Shown here: piece by piece, positions 52,029-59,742 of the stretch
Position numbering within the stretch: position 1 is the stretch's first letter
Layout of the letters: each line of letters begins with the position of its first letter
Assembly: GCA_945897805.1 (NCBI GenBank)
Contig: CAMDFX010000001.1
Location: 310,001-374,000 of the forward strand
DNA: 64,000 nucleotides
Reading direction: 5' to 3'
Origin: Chryseobacterium gleum
GTDB taxonomy: Bacteria > Bacteroidota > Bacteroidia > Flavobacteriales_D > Crocinitomicaceae
Position numbers and translations under genes: made by a program
Notes under the pieces: generated by a model
Seen by the model: only the letters and a program-made list of their open reading frames with translations
Told to the model about the DNA's origin: nothing
Databases searched by the model: none

Positions 52029-52406
52029 ATGTATAAATTAATAAACAGCATAGATTCAAAAGTACTTTGCGATTGCATCGTAGAAGGAATGCAAGAAAAT
52101 AAAGCCAAAGACATTGTTGTTCTTGACTTAAGAGAAGTCAAAAATGCAGTAACTGATTTTTTTGTTATTTGTTCTGGTGAATCAACAACTCAAGTGGATG
52201 GTGTGAACAGTTCAGTAATGAGACACACAAGAAAAGAATTGCAAGAAAGACCTTGGCACCAAGAAGGCAAAGAGAATTCAGAGTGGATTTTGTTGGATTA
52301 CGTGGACGTAGTTGCACATATTTTTCACAAAGATTCTAGAAGTTTCTATGATTTAGAAGACCTCTGGGCTGACGCGATTAGAACAGATATTCCCAATTTG
52401 GATTAA
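52029..52406 (+). CDS. rsfS: Ribosome silencing factor
   Basis: A 125-residue RsfS/Iojap protein. It binds uL14 on the large subunit and blocks joining with the small subunit in starvation. Typical strings are AKDIVVLDLREVKNAVTDFFVICSGES, GKENSEWILLDYVDVVAHIFHK and RSFYDLEDLWADA. It is 21 bases before ftsH. Confidence 0.94.
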   Translation: MYKLINSIDSKVLCDCIVEGMQENKAKDIVVLDLREVKNAVTDFFVICSGESTTQVDGVNSSVMRHTRKELQERPWHQEGKENSEWILLDYVDVVAHIFHKDSRSFYDLEDLWADAIRTDIPNLD

Positions 52407-52427
52407 CAACATTATTATAAAAATTTC

Positions 52428-54566
52428 ATGTCAGAAAATCAAGAAAAAAAGAAAAGTCCTTTCAATATATATTGGATATATGCGCTGATTGGTATTGCAG
52501 CCATTGCTATTAGTGTGTTTACTAGCAGCTCCAATGTGGTTGAATTGAAACAAGATGTATTTTTTAGTTTGGCAGATTCAAGTTATGTGAGTGATGTCAA
52601 AATTGTAAATCGTGAAAGAGTTGATTTCAAAATCACTGAGGAGGGGCGCAAATTTATTACTGAAAGTAAAAAACCAAGTTTCCAAAAACTACAAAAAGTA
52701 CTCAATCCTGAAAAGAAAACAAGACAAAGTAAAAATCCTAGTTTTCAGTTCAAAATTGCTGATCCCGGAAATTTTTTATCTCGATTAGATGAGACAAATA
52801 AATCTTTGCAATTATTAAAAAAACCAACAATTAATTCCGAGCCTGTAGTTGAGGAAAATTATTTGGGTGCAGTAATAAATTTCTTGCTTTTACCGGTAAT
52901 TTTGATTGTTGTTTGGTTAGTGATCATGAGACGTATGTCTGGTGGCGCCGGTGGAGGTGGAGGTCAAATCTTCAACATCGGCAAATCTAGGGCCCAAGTT
53001 TACGAAAAGGGAAAATCGACCAACGTTACATTTGCTGATGTTGCGGGTTTACATGGAGCAAAGGAAGAAATTCAAGAGATTGTGGAGTTTTTGAAAAATT
53101 CTAAAAAATACACGGAATTAGGTGCTAAAATTCCGAAAGGAGCCTTATTGGTAGGACCTCCAGGAACTGGAAAAACTTTATTGGCTAAAGCTGTTGCCGG
53201 TGAAGCAAAAGTCCCTTTTTTCTCGCTTTCTGGATCTGATTTCGTTGAAATGTTTGTTGGCGTTGGAGCTTCTCGTGTTAGGGATTTATTCAAACAAGCC
53301 AAAGAAAAAGCACCAGCAATCATTTTTATTGATGAAATTGATGCAATAGGTCGAGCGAGAGGCAGAAACAACGGAATGGGCTCAAACGATGAGAGGGAAA
53401 ACACCTTGAACCAGTTATTGACAGAAATGGATGGTTTTGGTACAAACTCTGGCGTGATCATTTTAGCTGCAACAAACAGGGCAGATGTGTTGGATAGCGC
53501 ATTGATGCGTGCTGGTCGTTTTGATAGACAGATATACGTGGACATGCCAGATATCAACGAGCGAAAAGAAATTTTCAAAGTGCATTTGAAACCTTTAAAA
53601 TTAGATGATTCTATTGATATTGATTTTTTAGCGAAACAAACGCCAGGTTTTTCTGGTGCTGATATCGCAAATTTGTGTAACGAATCTGCATTAATCGCTG
53701 CAAGAAAAGCCAAAACGCACGTTGAAAAACAAGATTTCTTGGATGCCGTGGATAGAATTGTTGGTGGTCTAGAAAAGAAAAATAAAATTATTACGAAAGC
53801 TGAAAAACGTGCAATCGCTTTTCACGAAGCTGGTCACGCAACAACTTCGTGGTTGTTAGAACACGCGCATCCATTGGTAAAAGTAACAATCGTTCCGCGC
53901 GGACAATCTTTGGGCGCTGCTTGGTATTTGCCCGAAGAGAGAAGTATTACGACTACGGAGCAAATTTCTGATGAAATGTGTTCAGCTTTGGGAGGAAGAG
54001 CGGCTGAAGAGTTGATTTTCGGTAAAATTTCGACTGGTGCTTTAAGTGATCTGGAAAAAGTGACGAAACAAGCATATGCCATGGTTTCAATTTACGGACT
54101 CAACAAAAAGATTGGTAATGTTTCATTTTACGATTCGCAAGGAAGAGACAGTTTCACAAAACCATATTCTGAGGAAACAGCAAGGATAATTGATGAGGAA
54201 GTAAGTTTATTGATTGAAGTACAATATCAACGTGCTTTGCAAATCTTGACTGAAAATAAAGATAAATTGACAATTTTAGCTGAAAAATTATTGGAATGCG
54301 AAGTTATTTTTAAAGAAGATTTGGAAGAGATTTTCGGAAAAAGAGCTTGGGAACCTTCAGAAATGAGTGGTGAAGAATTTGTTGCCGGTTTGGCTGAATC
54401 ATCGGAAGCCAAGGAAACACGCGAAAATAATGAAGCGAAATCTGCGGCTGAGACTAAAGTGGAAGAGAAAGCTGAAGAGAAAGTGGAAGAGAAAGCTGAA
54501 CATGTGGATTCTGAAAATTCAGAAGTTTCAGATTCAACTGATAATATAAATAAAACAGCTGAATAA
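52428..54566 (+). CDS. ftsH: ATP-dependent zinc metalloprotease FtsH
   Basis: A 712-residue membrane AAA+ protease. Two membrane segments (about 15-32 and 144-166) flank a periplasmic domain. Walker A GPPGTGKT is at about 243, Walker B IIFIDEIDA near 299, the SRH arginines in ADVLDSALMRAGRFDRQ near 362, and the zinc site HEAGH at about 466. The C-terminal 70 residues are an acidic Lys/Glu low-complexity tail (EEKAEEKVEEKAE). It degrades membrane proteins and LpxC-type targets. Confidence 0.96.
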   Translation: MSENQEKKKSPFNIYWIYALIGIAAIAISVFTSSSNVVELKQDVFFSLADSSYVSDVKIVNRERVDFKITEEGRKFITESKKPSFQKLQKVLNPEKKTRQSKNPSFQFKIADPGNFLSRLDETNKSLQLLKKPTINSEPVVEENYLGAVINFLLLPVILIVVWLVIMRRMSGGAGGGGGQIFNIGKSRAQVYEKGKSTNVTFADVAGLHGAKEEIQEIVEFLKNSKKYTELGAKIPKGALLVGPPGTGKTLLAKAVAGEAKVPFFSLSGSDFVEMFVGVGASRVRDLFKQAKEKAPAIIFIDEIDAIGRARGRNNGMGSNDERENTLNQLLTEMDGFGTNSGVIILAATNRADVLDSALMRAGRFDRQIYVDMPDINERKEIFKVHLKPLKLDDSIDIDFLAKQTPGFSGADIANLCNESALIAARKAKTHVEKQDFLDAVDRIVGGLEKKNKIITKAEKRAIAFHEAGHATTSWLLEHAHPLVKVTIVPRGQSLGAAWYLPEERSITTTEQISDEMCSALGGRAAEELIFGKISTGALSDLEKVTKQAYAMVSIYGLNKKIGNVSFYDSQGRDSFTKPYSEETARIIDEEVSLLIEVQYQRALQILTENKDKLTILAEKLLECEVIFKEDLEEIFGKRAWEPSEMSGEEFVAGLAESSEAKETRENNEAKSAAETKVEEKAEEKVEEKAEHVDSENSEVSDSTDNINKTAE

Positions 54567-54615
54567 TTTTTTGATTCTTGAATTTATAAAATTATTCTAA
54601 TAAATTTGAAGTATT

Positions 54616-54640
54616 CCCGTTTGGTTTTTGGCTAAACGGG
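54616..54640 (+). terminator. Hairpin between ftsH and cdsA
   Basis: CCCGTTT and AAACGGG form a 7-bp stem around 11 bases, followed by a T-rich but interrupted stretch. It may be a partial terminator that lowers cdsA-psd expression. It also argues for the cdsA start at 54664. Confidence 0.5.
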
Positions 54641-54663
54641 ATTCTTGTTTTAATAAAAATACG

Positions 54664-55473
54664 ATGAATAACATACTTGTAAGAGCATTGTCGGGAGCTG
54701 TTTTTGTAGCGCTGGTGATTGGAAGTTTAGGCTATAATTTGTACACAACGGTTATTTGCATTGGACTTTTTACTGTCTTGGGTTTAATTGAATTTTACAG
54801 TCTTTTCAAAGAATCAAAAACCATTTCTGTTTCACCGATAATGGGAACTTTTGTTGGGTTTTCAATTTTCGCATTATTTGCTTTGTATTTTCTTCAGTTG
54901 CTTCCGCAGATTGCCTTGGTGCTTGCTTTTCCATTGCTATTTTTGAGCATGATTGCAGAACTTTGGCGCATGAAAGAAAATCCTTTGTTCAATTTAGGTG
55001 TGCTTTTTTTAGGATTCATTTATGTTGTTTTACCCTTCGTTTTGATGATTTTTATACAAGCGAAAACGATAGAATCATACACTGTGATTTTTATGTTTTT
55101 ATTGATTTGGACCAACGATACTTTTGCTTATTTAACAGGAAGATGGCTTGGGAAAACAAAATTGATTGAAAGAATTTCACCTAACAAAACTTGGGAAGGA
55201 ACCATTGGAGGTATTTTGATGACTTTTGTAATTACGCTGTTAATTGCTTATTTCAATGATCAAACTTATCTCTTTTGGGTTATTTCAGCTGCAATAATTG
55301 CACCGGGAGCAATTTTTGGAGATTTATTAGAATCACTTTTCAAAAGAAGTTTGAATATCAAAGACACAGGAAATATTATGCCAGGACATGGTGGAATATT
55401 GGATAGATTTGATGCAGTCTTGTTTACAGTGCCATTTTTCTTTTGTTGGTGGCTGTTTTATACCTATTTTTGA
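54664..55473 (+). CDS. cdsA: Phosphatidate cytidylyltransferase
   Basis: A 269-residue membrane enzyme making CDP-diacylglycerol from phosphatidate and CTP. The start at 54664 (MNNILVRALSGAVF) is chosen because the upstream extension would cover the hairpin. The CdsA signature is present: SPNKTWEGTIGGIL, then IFGDLLESLFKRSLNIKDTGNIMPGHGGILDRFD near the C-terminus. About eight membrane segments. It lies directly before psd. Confidence 0.94.
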   Translation: MNNILVRALSGAVFVALVIGSLGYNLYTTVICIGLFTVLGLIEFYSLFKESKTISVSPIMGTFVGFSIFALFALYFLQLLPQIALVLAFPLLFLSMIAELWRMKENPLFNLGVLFLGFIYVVLPFVLMIFIQAKTIESYTVIFMFLLIWTNDTFAYLTGRWLGKTKLIERISPNKTWEGTIGGILMTFVITLLIAYFNDQTYLFWVISAAIIAPGAIFGDLLESLFKRSLNIKDTGNIMPGHGGILDRFDAVLFTVPFFFCWWLFYTYF

Positions 55474-55487
55474 ATCAAATTTTTGAA

Positions 55488-56153
55488 ATGAAAATACACA
55501 GAGAAGGATATTTAATTATTGCAATTGGTCTTACAATTCTTGGGCTGATTCAAGTTGGAAACTATTTTTTATACACTTATTTAGAGTGGTTTTGGCTTTA
55601 TCTGCTGCTAAGCGCAGGTGGTTTGGTAATGGCATACTTGATAATTCAATTTTTCAGAGTCCCAAACATCATTTGTAAATATGATATTAATGATGTGATT
55701 TGTCCTGCTGATGGCAAAATTGTTGTGATTGAGGAAGTGGAAGAAACAGAATATTTTCACGACAAAAGAATTCAAATTTCTATTTTCATGTCACCGATGA
55801 ATGTGCACGCTAATTTTAATCCTATTTCAGGAATTATAAAATATATTAAATACCATAAAGGCTTGTTCTTAGTTGCTTGGCATCCTAAAAGCAGTACGGA
55901 CAATGAAAGAAGTACTTTTGTGATTGAGCATCAAAATGGGCAAAGTGTTTTATTTCGTCAAATTGCAGGCGCCGTGGCAAGAAGAATTTGCTATTATGTG
56001 CAGCCAGAGCAGGAAGTAAAGACGGGTGAAGAGTTTGGTTTTATTAAATTTGGCTCAAGAATTGATGTTTTTTTACCTATTGGAAGTGAAATAAATGTTA
56101 AAATTGATGATATTGTGCAAGGAAGAATAACTAAACTTGCAGAATTAAAATAA
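55488..56153 (+). CDS. psd: Phosphatidylserine decarboxylase family protein
   Basis: A 221-residue enzyme of the short Psd branch used by Bacteroidota. Start at 55488 (MKIHREGYLIIAIG), 14 bases after the cdsA stop. Two N-terminal membrane segments are followed by VICPADGKIVVIEE, IQISIFMSPMNVHANFNPISG and the self-cleavage site FGSR (IKFGSRIDVFLP, near 190), where Ser becomes the pyruvoyl group. It forms phosphatidylethanolamine. Confidence 0.92.
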   Translation: MKIHREGYLIIAIGLTILGLIQVGNYFLYTYLEWFWLYLLLSAGGLVMAYLIIQFFRVPNIICKYDINDVICPADGKIVVIEEVEETEYFHDKRIQISIFMSPMNVHANFNPISGIIKYIKYHKGLFLVAWHPKSSTDNERSTFVIEHQNGQSVLFRQIAGAVARRICYYVQPEQEVKTGEEFGFIKFGSRIDVFLPIGSEINVKIDDIVQGRITKLAELK

Positions 56154-56187
56154 ATATTTGTAAATTTATCCTATAAAATTGATTGTT

Positions 56188-56403
56188 ATGAAAAAAGCGT
56201 TTGTAGTATTATCATTGATGTTGTTTACAGGTTCATTAACTTCTACAGCTATTGCTGCTGTTAGTGGTAACAAAATGGAGGTTAAAAAAATCGACGATAA
56301 AAAGAAAAAGAAAAAATCGAAAAAAGGTAGCTGCTGTGCAGGAAAAACTTCTTGTGCTGCTGGTGAGAAAAAAACTTGTGCTCCGGGAGCCGAGAAAAAA
56401 TAA
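56188..56403 (+). CDS. Small exported Cys/Lys-rich protein
   Basis: A 71-residue protein from the ATG at 56188 (MKKAFVVLSLMLF). The signal peptide ends near TAIAA (about 23). The mature part has a run of lysines (KKKKKKSKKG) and then CCAGKTSCAAGEKKTCAPG. Four Cys residues in a small, very basic peptide suggest metal binding or disulfides. No family was recognised. It follows psd by 34 bases and precedes a terminator. Confidence 0.6.
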   Translation: MKKAFVVLSLMLFTGSLTSTAIAAVSGNKMEVKKIDDKKKKKKSKKGSCCAGKTSCAAGEKKTCAPGAEKK

Positions 56404-56425
56404 GATTTTTTTCAAAGAAATAATC

Positions 56426-56458
56426 AAGACTGTCTAGTAATAGATGGTCTTTTTTTTT
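56426..56458 (+). terminator. Terminator after the Cys/Lys-rich gene
   Basis: AAGAC..TCTA and TAGA..GGTCTT form an interrupted stem followed by nine T. Confidence 0.75.
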
Positions 56459-56489
56459 GTCATACATCTCGTTATTTAAAAAAATAAAA

Positions 56490-56858
56490 ATGAAACACTG
56501 CGTAAAGTCTATAAGGCCTTTTATTGGAGGTAAAAATTTCGAAATTTCGCGACAATTTTACAGTGATTTGGGTTTTCTCGAATCGATTCTTAGTTTCAAT
56601 TTAAGTTATTTTTCAATCGCTGAATTTGGTTTTTATCTTCAAGATGCCTTTGTCAAAGATTGGGTCGATAATACCATGATTTTTATGGAAGTAGACAATG
56701 TGGATAATCATTGGGCAGATTTGCTAAAATTGGATTTACCAGCCAAATATCCTGCGGTTAGATTGGTGCCAATACGCCAATTAGATTGGGGGAAAGAATT
56801 TTTTTTACATGATCCTTCAGGAATATTGTGGCATTTCGGTGAGTTTAGCAAATCTTAA
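56490..56858 (+). CDS. VOC-family (glyoxalase-like) protein
   Basis: A 122-residue single-domain vicinal-oxygen-chelate protein from the ATG at 56490; a frame start at 56457 would lie in the terminator. The fold motif is RPFIGGKNFEISRQFYSDLGF at the start and EFFLHDPSGILWHFGEF at the end (the usual metal-binding Glu position). Substrate unknown. Bleomycin-resistance-type homologs are common. Confidence 0.8.
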   Translation: MKHCVKSIRPFIGGKNFEISRQFYSDLGFLESILSFNLSYFSIAEFGFYLQDAFVKDWVDNTMIFMEVDNVDNHWADLLKLDLPAKYPAVRLVPIRQLDWGKEFFLHDPSGILWHFGEFSKS

Positions 56859-56896
56859 ATTAAAGTTAGAATGGCGAGTGGTCCGAATGTAATTTT

Positions 56897-57640
56897 CTAC
56901 TGCTTAATCAATTTTCCGGTACTGTATTCTTTTACAGAAATATTTGAGGGCATTCCATAATACCAAATGTCACCAAATGATTTAATTTCTCCTCTCAATG
57001 GTATTCCATTTGCAGTGACCTTGATTTTTCCTACGCTTTCGCTTGAAACAAAAACAGAATCTTTGATTTTTAAATTCTGAACATCACAAAAACCATTGCT
57101 TCGAGCTGAAATTCGGGCAAAATCTGTTTTCCCAGAAAGGGTATAGTCCCCCCAGCCATGAGAAATATCTGTATTGATAGAAATTGATTTTAAAGTTAAA
57201 TTCACAGAACCAGCACCATCTCGAATCAACATGGTAAAATAAGGTAGATTCAAGGTGTCAATGCTATTCATTGGTTCTGTGCCTTCAAATTGGATATTAA
57301 AGAGTGATGTAAAATGAATTTCGCAAGTAATAATTTGATCTAATTTTCGGAGAAAGTTGCACTTATTTTTATTCTCAAGATACAATACTTGATCGTCATC
57401 AATACTCCAATGAATAAAATTCACTAAGTTTTTACCTCCCTTGATAACTAATTTATCCGTGCTGTCCTGAATTAAAATATACTCAATGTGTTCTTTTAAA
57501 AACAATTTATCGAATGATGTTAACTCAATCGTCTTTTCCGTTGCTTTTCCAATGGATTTAAAACAATTGCGATTTTCTGCTTTTTTGCAACTTCCCAAAA
57601 GCAAAAATATCCAAAAGAAATAGAGGATGATTTTTTTCAT
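56897..57640 (-). CDS. DUF2807 (head GIN) lipoprotein
   Basis: A 247-residue lipoprotein (signal LLLGSCKK, Cys at about 18). The mature part is a right-handed beta-helix of the DUF2807 type: FDKLFLKEHIEYILIQ, DKLVIKGGKNLVNFIHW, and the repeated short strands up to GDIWYYGMPSNISVKE. Probably periplasmic or outer-membrane. It is 11 bases after the PagL-like gene. Confidence 0.78.
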   Translation of the reverse strand: MKKIILYFFWIFLLLGSCKKAENRNCFKSIGKATEKTIELTSFDKLFLKEHIEYILIQDSTDKLVIKGGKNLVNFIHWSIDDDQVLYLENKNKCNFLRKLDQIITCEIHFTSLFNIQFEGTEPMNSIDTLNLPYFTMLIRDGAGSVNLTLKSISINTDISHGWGDYTLSGKTDFARISARSNGFCDVQNLKIKDSVFVSSESVGKIKVTANGIPLRGEIKSFGDIWYYGMPSNISVKEYSTGKLIKQ

Positions 57641-57651
57641 ATCTTTCTTTT

Positions 57652-58728
57652 TTAAAAGGTATAACCAATTCCATACTCAACATAATCAGCTTTCGCCCAA
57701 TGTGTTTTCAATGTGAAGTTGAGTAAAAGTTTTTCTGTTAATTGATACCGCATTCCAAGTCTGTGGTATAATCTGCTGTCGGGAAAATATTCATCCCTCA
57801 CATAAAGACCCATTCCAAGCACAAAATTTAGCCTGTCGAGTGGCAGAACATAACCACAATAAAGTCCCATTTGTGCAATGCCTTCTTTGGTTTTGTGAAT
57901 TTGTGGTTTGTATGTTTTGATACTTGTTTTGTATATGAAATCCAATCCCAGTTCCATCCCACTTTTAGGGGTAAATATCTTTTTGCCAATCAATGAAAAA
58001 GCATAAATCGGGTATTTTTTACCACCCGTCGGGAAAACTTCTTTGGTGGATAAAATTCCAAGCGCCGAAAGTTTCCAATTTTGTTTTGGTGAATCATAAA
58101 TTTCTGGAGAGATTTTATTTACTTGGCGAAAGGTGTGACCAATTCCCAAACTCAAGTAAGGCAAATTAACTCCCAGATTCGGAACTTTGGTGGATCCATT
58201 GCTGCAATGTGTCAAGTCAATTCCTGCTAAAATATGGTTTTTTTTATAGATTCCCAAATAAAATCTTGAACGCAAACCAAAACAAATCAGGGCATTGACA
58301 TGAGTGCTCATCGCGACATTTTTTGGATTTAATTCTTGGTCAAATACTTTGGTGTTCCAACTGCCACCAGCTCCTAATCTGCCTGATAATTCAAATTTCT
58401 CGGACTTTTTAAATGGAAAATCAATGAAAGTGTAAACGCCGTAAACCTGACCTAAAATTTCGTTGTTTCCAACAGTGCTGCCAAATAAAGTCAATCCTAC
58501 TTTGGGAAAATTGTATGCTCGGTGGTAATTCTTTGCACCATTCGTCGAAATATAATAAGAAATTTCTCCGCCAATCGCATGTTCACGAGCTAAATGTCCC
58601 ATCACACCCCTGTGAGCCAATAAAAAACCAACTTTTGGATTGAATTCAATTCCCCATTCTCTTTGTTGCGAGAAACTGGAAAATGAAAACAAAGCGAAAC
58701 CAAATAGCAGCCAAAATGTCATTCTCAT
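57652..58728 (-). CDS. PagL-like lipid A deacylase / acyloxyacyl hydrolase
   Basis: A 358-residue outer-membrane protein with a signal peptide (ends SFSSFSQ, about 20). The lipid A 3-O-deacylase signature HCSNGSTKVPNLGVNLPYLSLGIG lies near 176-199, with the His and Ser of the catalytic set. The rest is beta-barrel, ending in ADYVEYGIGYTF with a terminal Phe. It would remove an acyl chain from lipid A at the cell surface. Longer than Pseudomonas PagL, like other Bacteroidota members. Confidence 0.8.
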   Translation of the reverse strand: MRMTFWLLFGFALFSFSSFSQQREWGIEFNPKVGFLLAHRGVMGHLAREHAIGGEISYYISTNGAKNYHRAYNFPKVGLTLFGSTVGNNEILGQVYGVYTFIDFPFKKSEKFELSGRLGAGGSWNTKVFDQELNPKNVAMSTHVNALICFGLRSRFYLGIYKKNHILAGIDLTHCSNGSTKVPNLGVNLPYLSLGIGHTFRQVNKISPEIYDSPKQNWKLSALGILSTKEVFPTGGKKYPIYAFSLIGKKIFTPKSGMELGLDFIYKTSIKTYKPQIHKTKEGIAQMGLYCGYVLPLDRLNFVLGMGLYVRDEYFPDSRLYHRLGMRYQLTEKLLLNFTLKTHWAKADYVEYGIGYTF

Positions 58729-58806
58729 AGGGCAAATGTATATATAATCTCAATTCTACATAACTTCGCGGAAAAGAAACGAATTTTGTTTTTTAAAAAA
58801 TAGCGC

Positions 58807-59586
58807 ATGGACGAAAGATTAAAGGCATTTGAAAGACTATTAAATATCATGGATGATCTGAGAGAAAAATGTCCATGGGATAAAAAACAAACTTTTGAAA
58901 CGCTCCGACCTTTAACGATTGAAGAGACTTATGAGTTGGCTGATGCAATTTTGGACAAAGATTTAAATGGTATTAAAGGCGAATTAGGCGATTTGTTTTT
59001 GCACTTGGTTTTTTACAGCAAATTAGGTTCTGAAACGGGTGATTTTAATGTTTCCGATGTGTTGAATGCCATTTGTGAAAAATTGATTTTTCGCCATCCA
59101 CATATTTATGGCGATGTGGTAGCAAATACGGAAGATGAGGTGAAGGCCAATTGGGAGAATTTGAAACTGAAAGAGGGAAAAAAATCAGTTTTAGAAGGTG
59201 TTCCAAAATCACTTCCAGCCTTGGTGAAAGCAGCAAGAATTCAAGAAAAGGTGAGGGGAGTGGGTTTCGATTGGGACAATAAAGACCAAGTTTGGGCTAA
59301 AGTCCAAGAAGAAATTGGTGAACTGAATGAAGCTGTGGAAGAAAAAAATCCGGAAGAAATTGAAAATGAATTTGGCGATGTGCTTTTTTCATTGATCAAT
59401 TATGCCAGATTTATAGATATCAACCCTGAAAATGCCTTGGAAAGAACCAATAAAAAATTTATCAGTCGCTTTCAATGGATGGAAAATCAAATCACAGAAG
59501 ATCAAAAAGTGATGTCAAATATGAATTTGGAGGAATTAGACGCCTATTGGAATAAAGCTAAATTGGCCTTAAAAAAGAATGATTGA
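58807..59586 (+). CDS. mazG: Nucleoside triphosphate pyrophosphohydrolase
   Basis: A 259-residue enzyme that hydrolyses NTPs to NMPs and PPi. Two MazG helical modules are visible: CPWDKKQTFETLRPLTIEETYELADAI (EExxE-like near 38) with GELGDLFLHLVF, and VQEEIGELNEAVEE with ENEFGDVLFSLINYARF. Full length. Confidence 0.93.
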   Translation: MDERLKAFERLLNIMDDLREKCPWDKKQTFETLRPLTIEETYELADAILDKDLNGIKGELGDLFLHLVFYSKLGSETGDFNVSDVLNAICEKLIFRHPHIYGDVVANTEDEVKANWENLKLKEGKKSVLEGVPKSLPALVKAARIQEKVRGVGFDWDNKDQVWAKVQEEIGELNEAVEEKNPEEIENEFGDVLFSLINYARFIDINPENALERTNKKFISRFQWMENQITEDQKVMSNMNLEELDAYWNKAKLALKKND

Positions 59587-59742
59587 TGAAATAAATTTCA
59601 ATTCATTGTCAAATAGTTCATTTTTCCGTACACTCAACCAAAAGGGTACTTTACTATTTATCTTTATTTTACTTCGAAAAGAAAGATAAATTATGTACTT
59701 TCGCATGGCTAAAAAATGCTCAAAATCATTAGAAATTATAAT

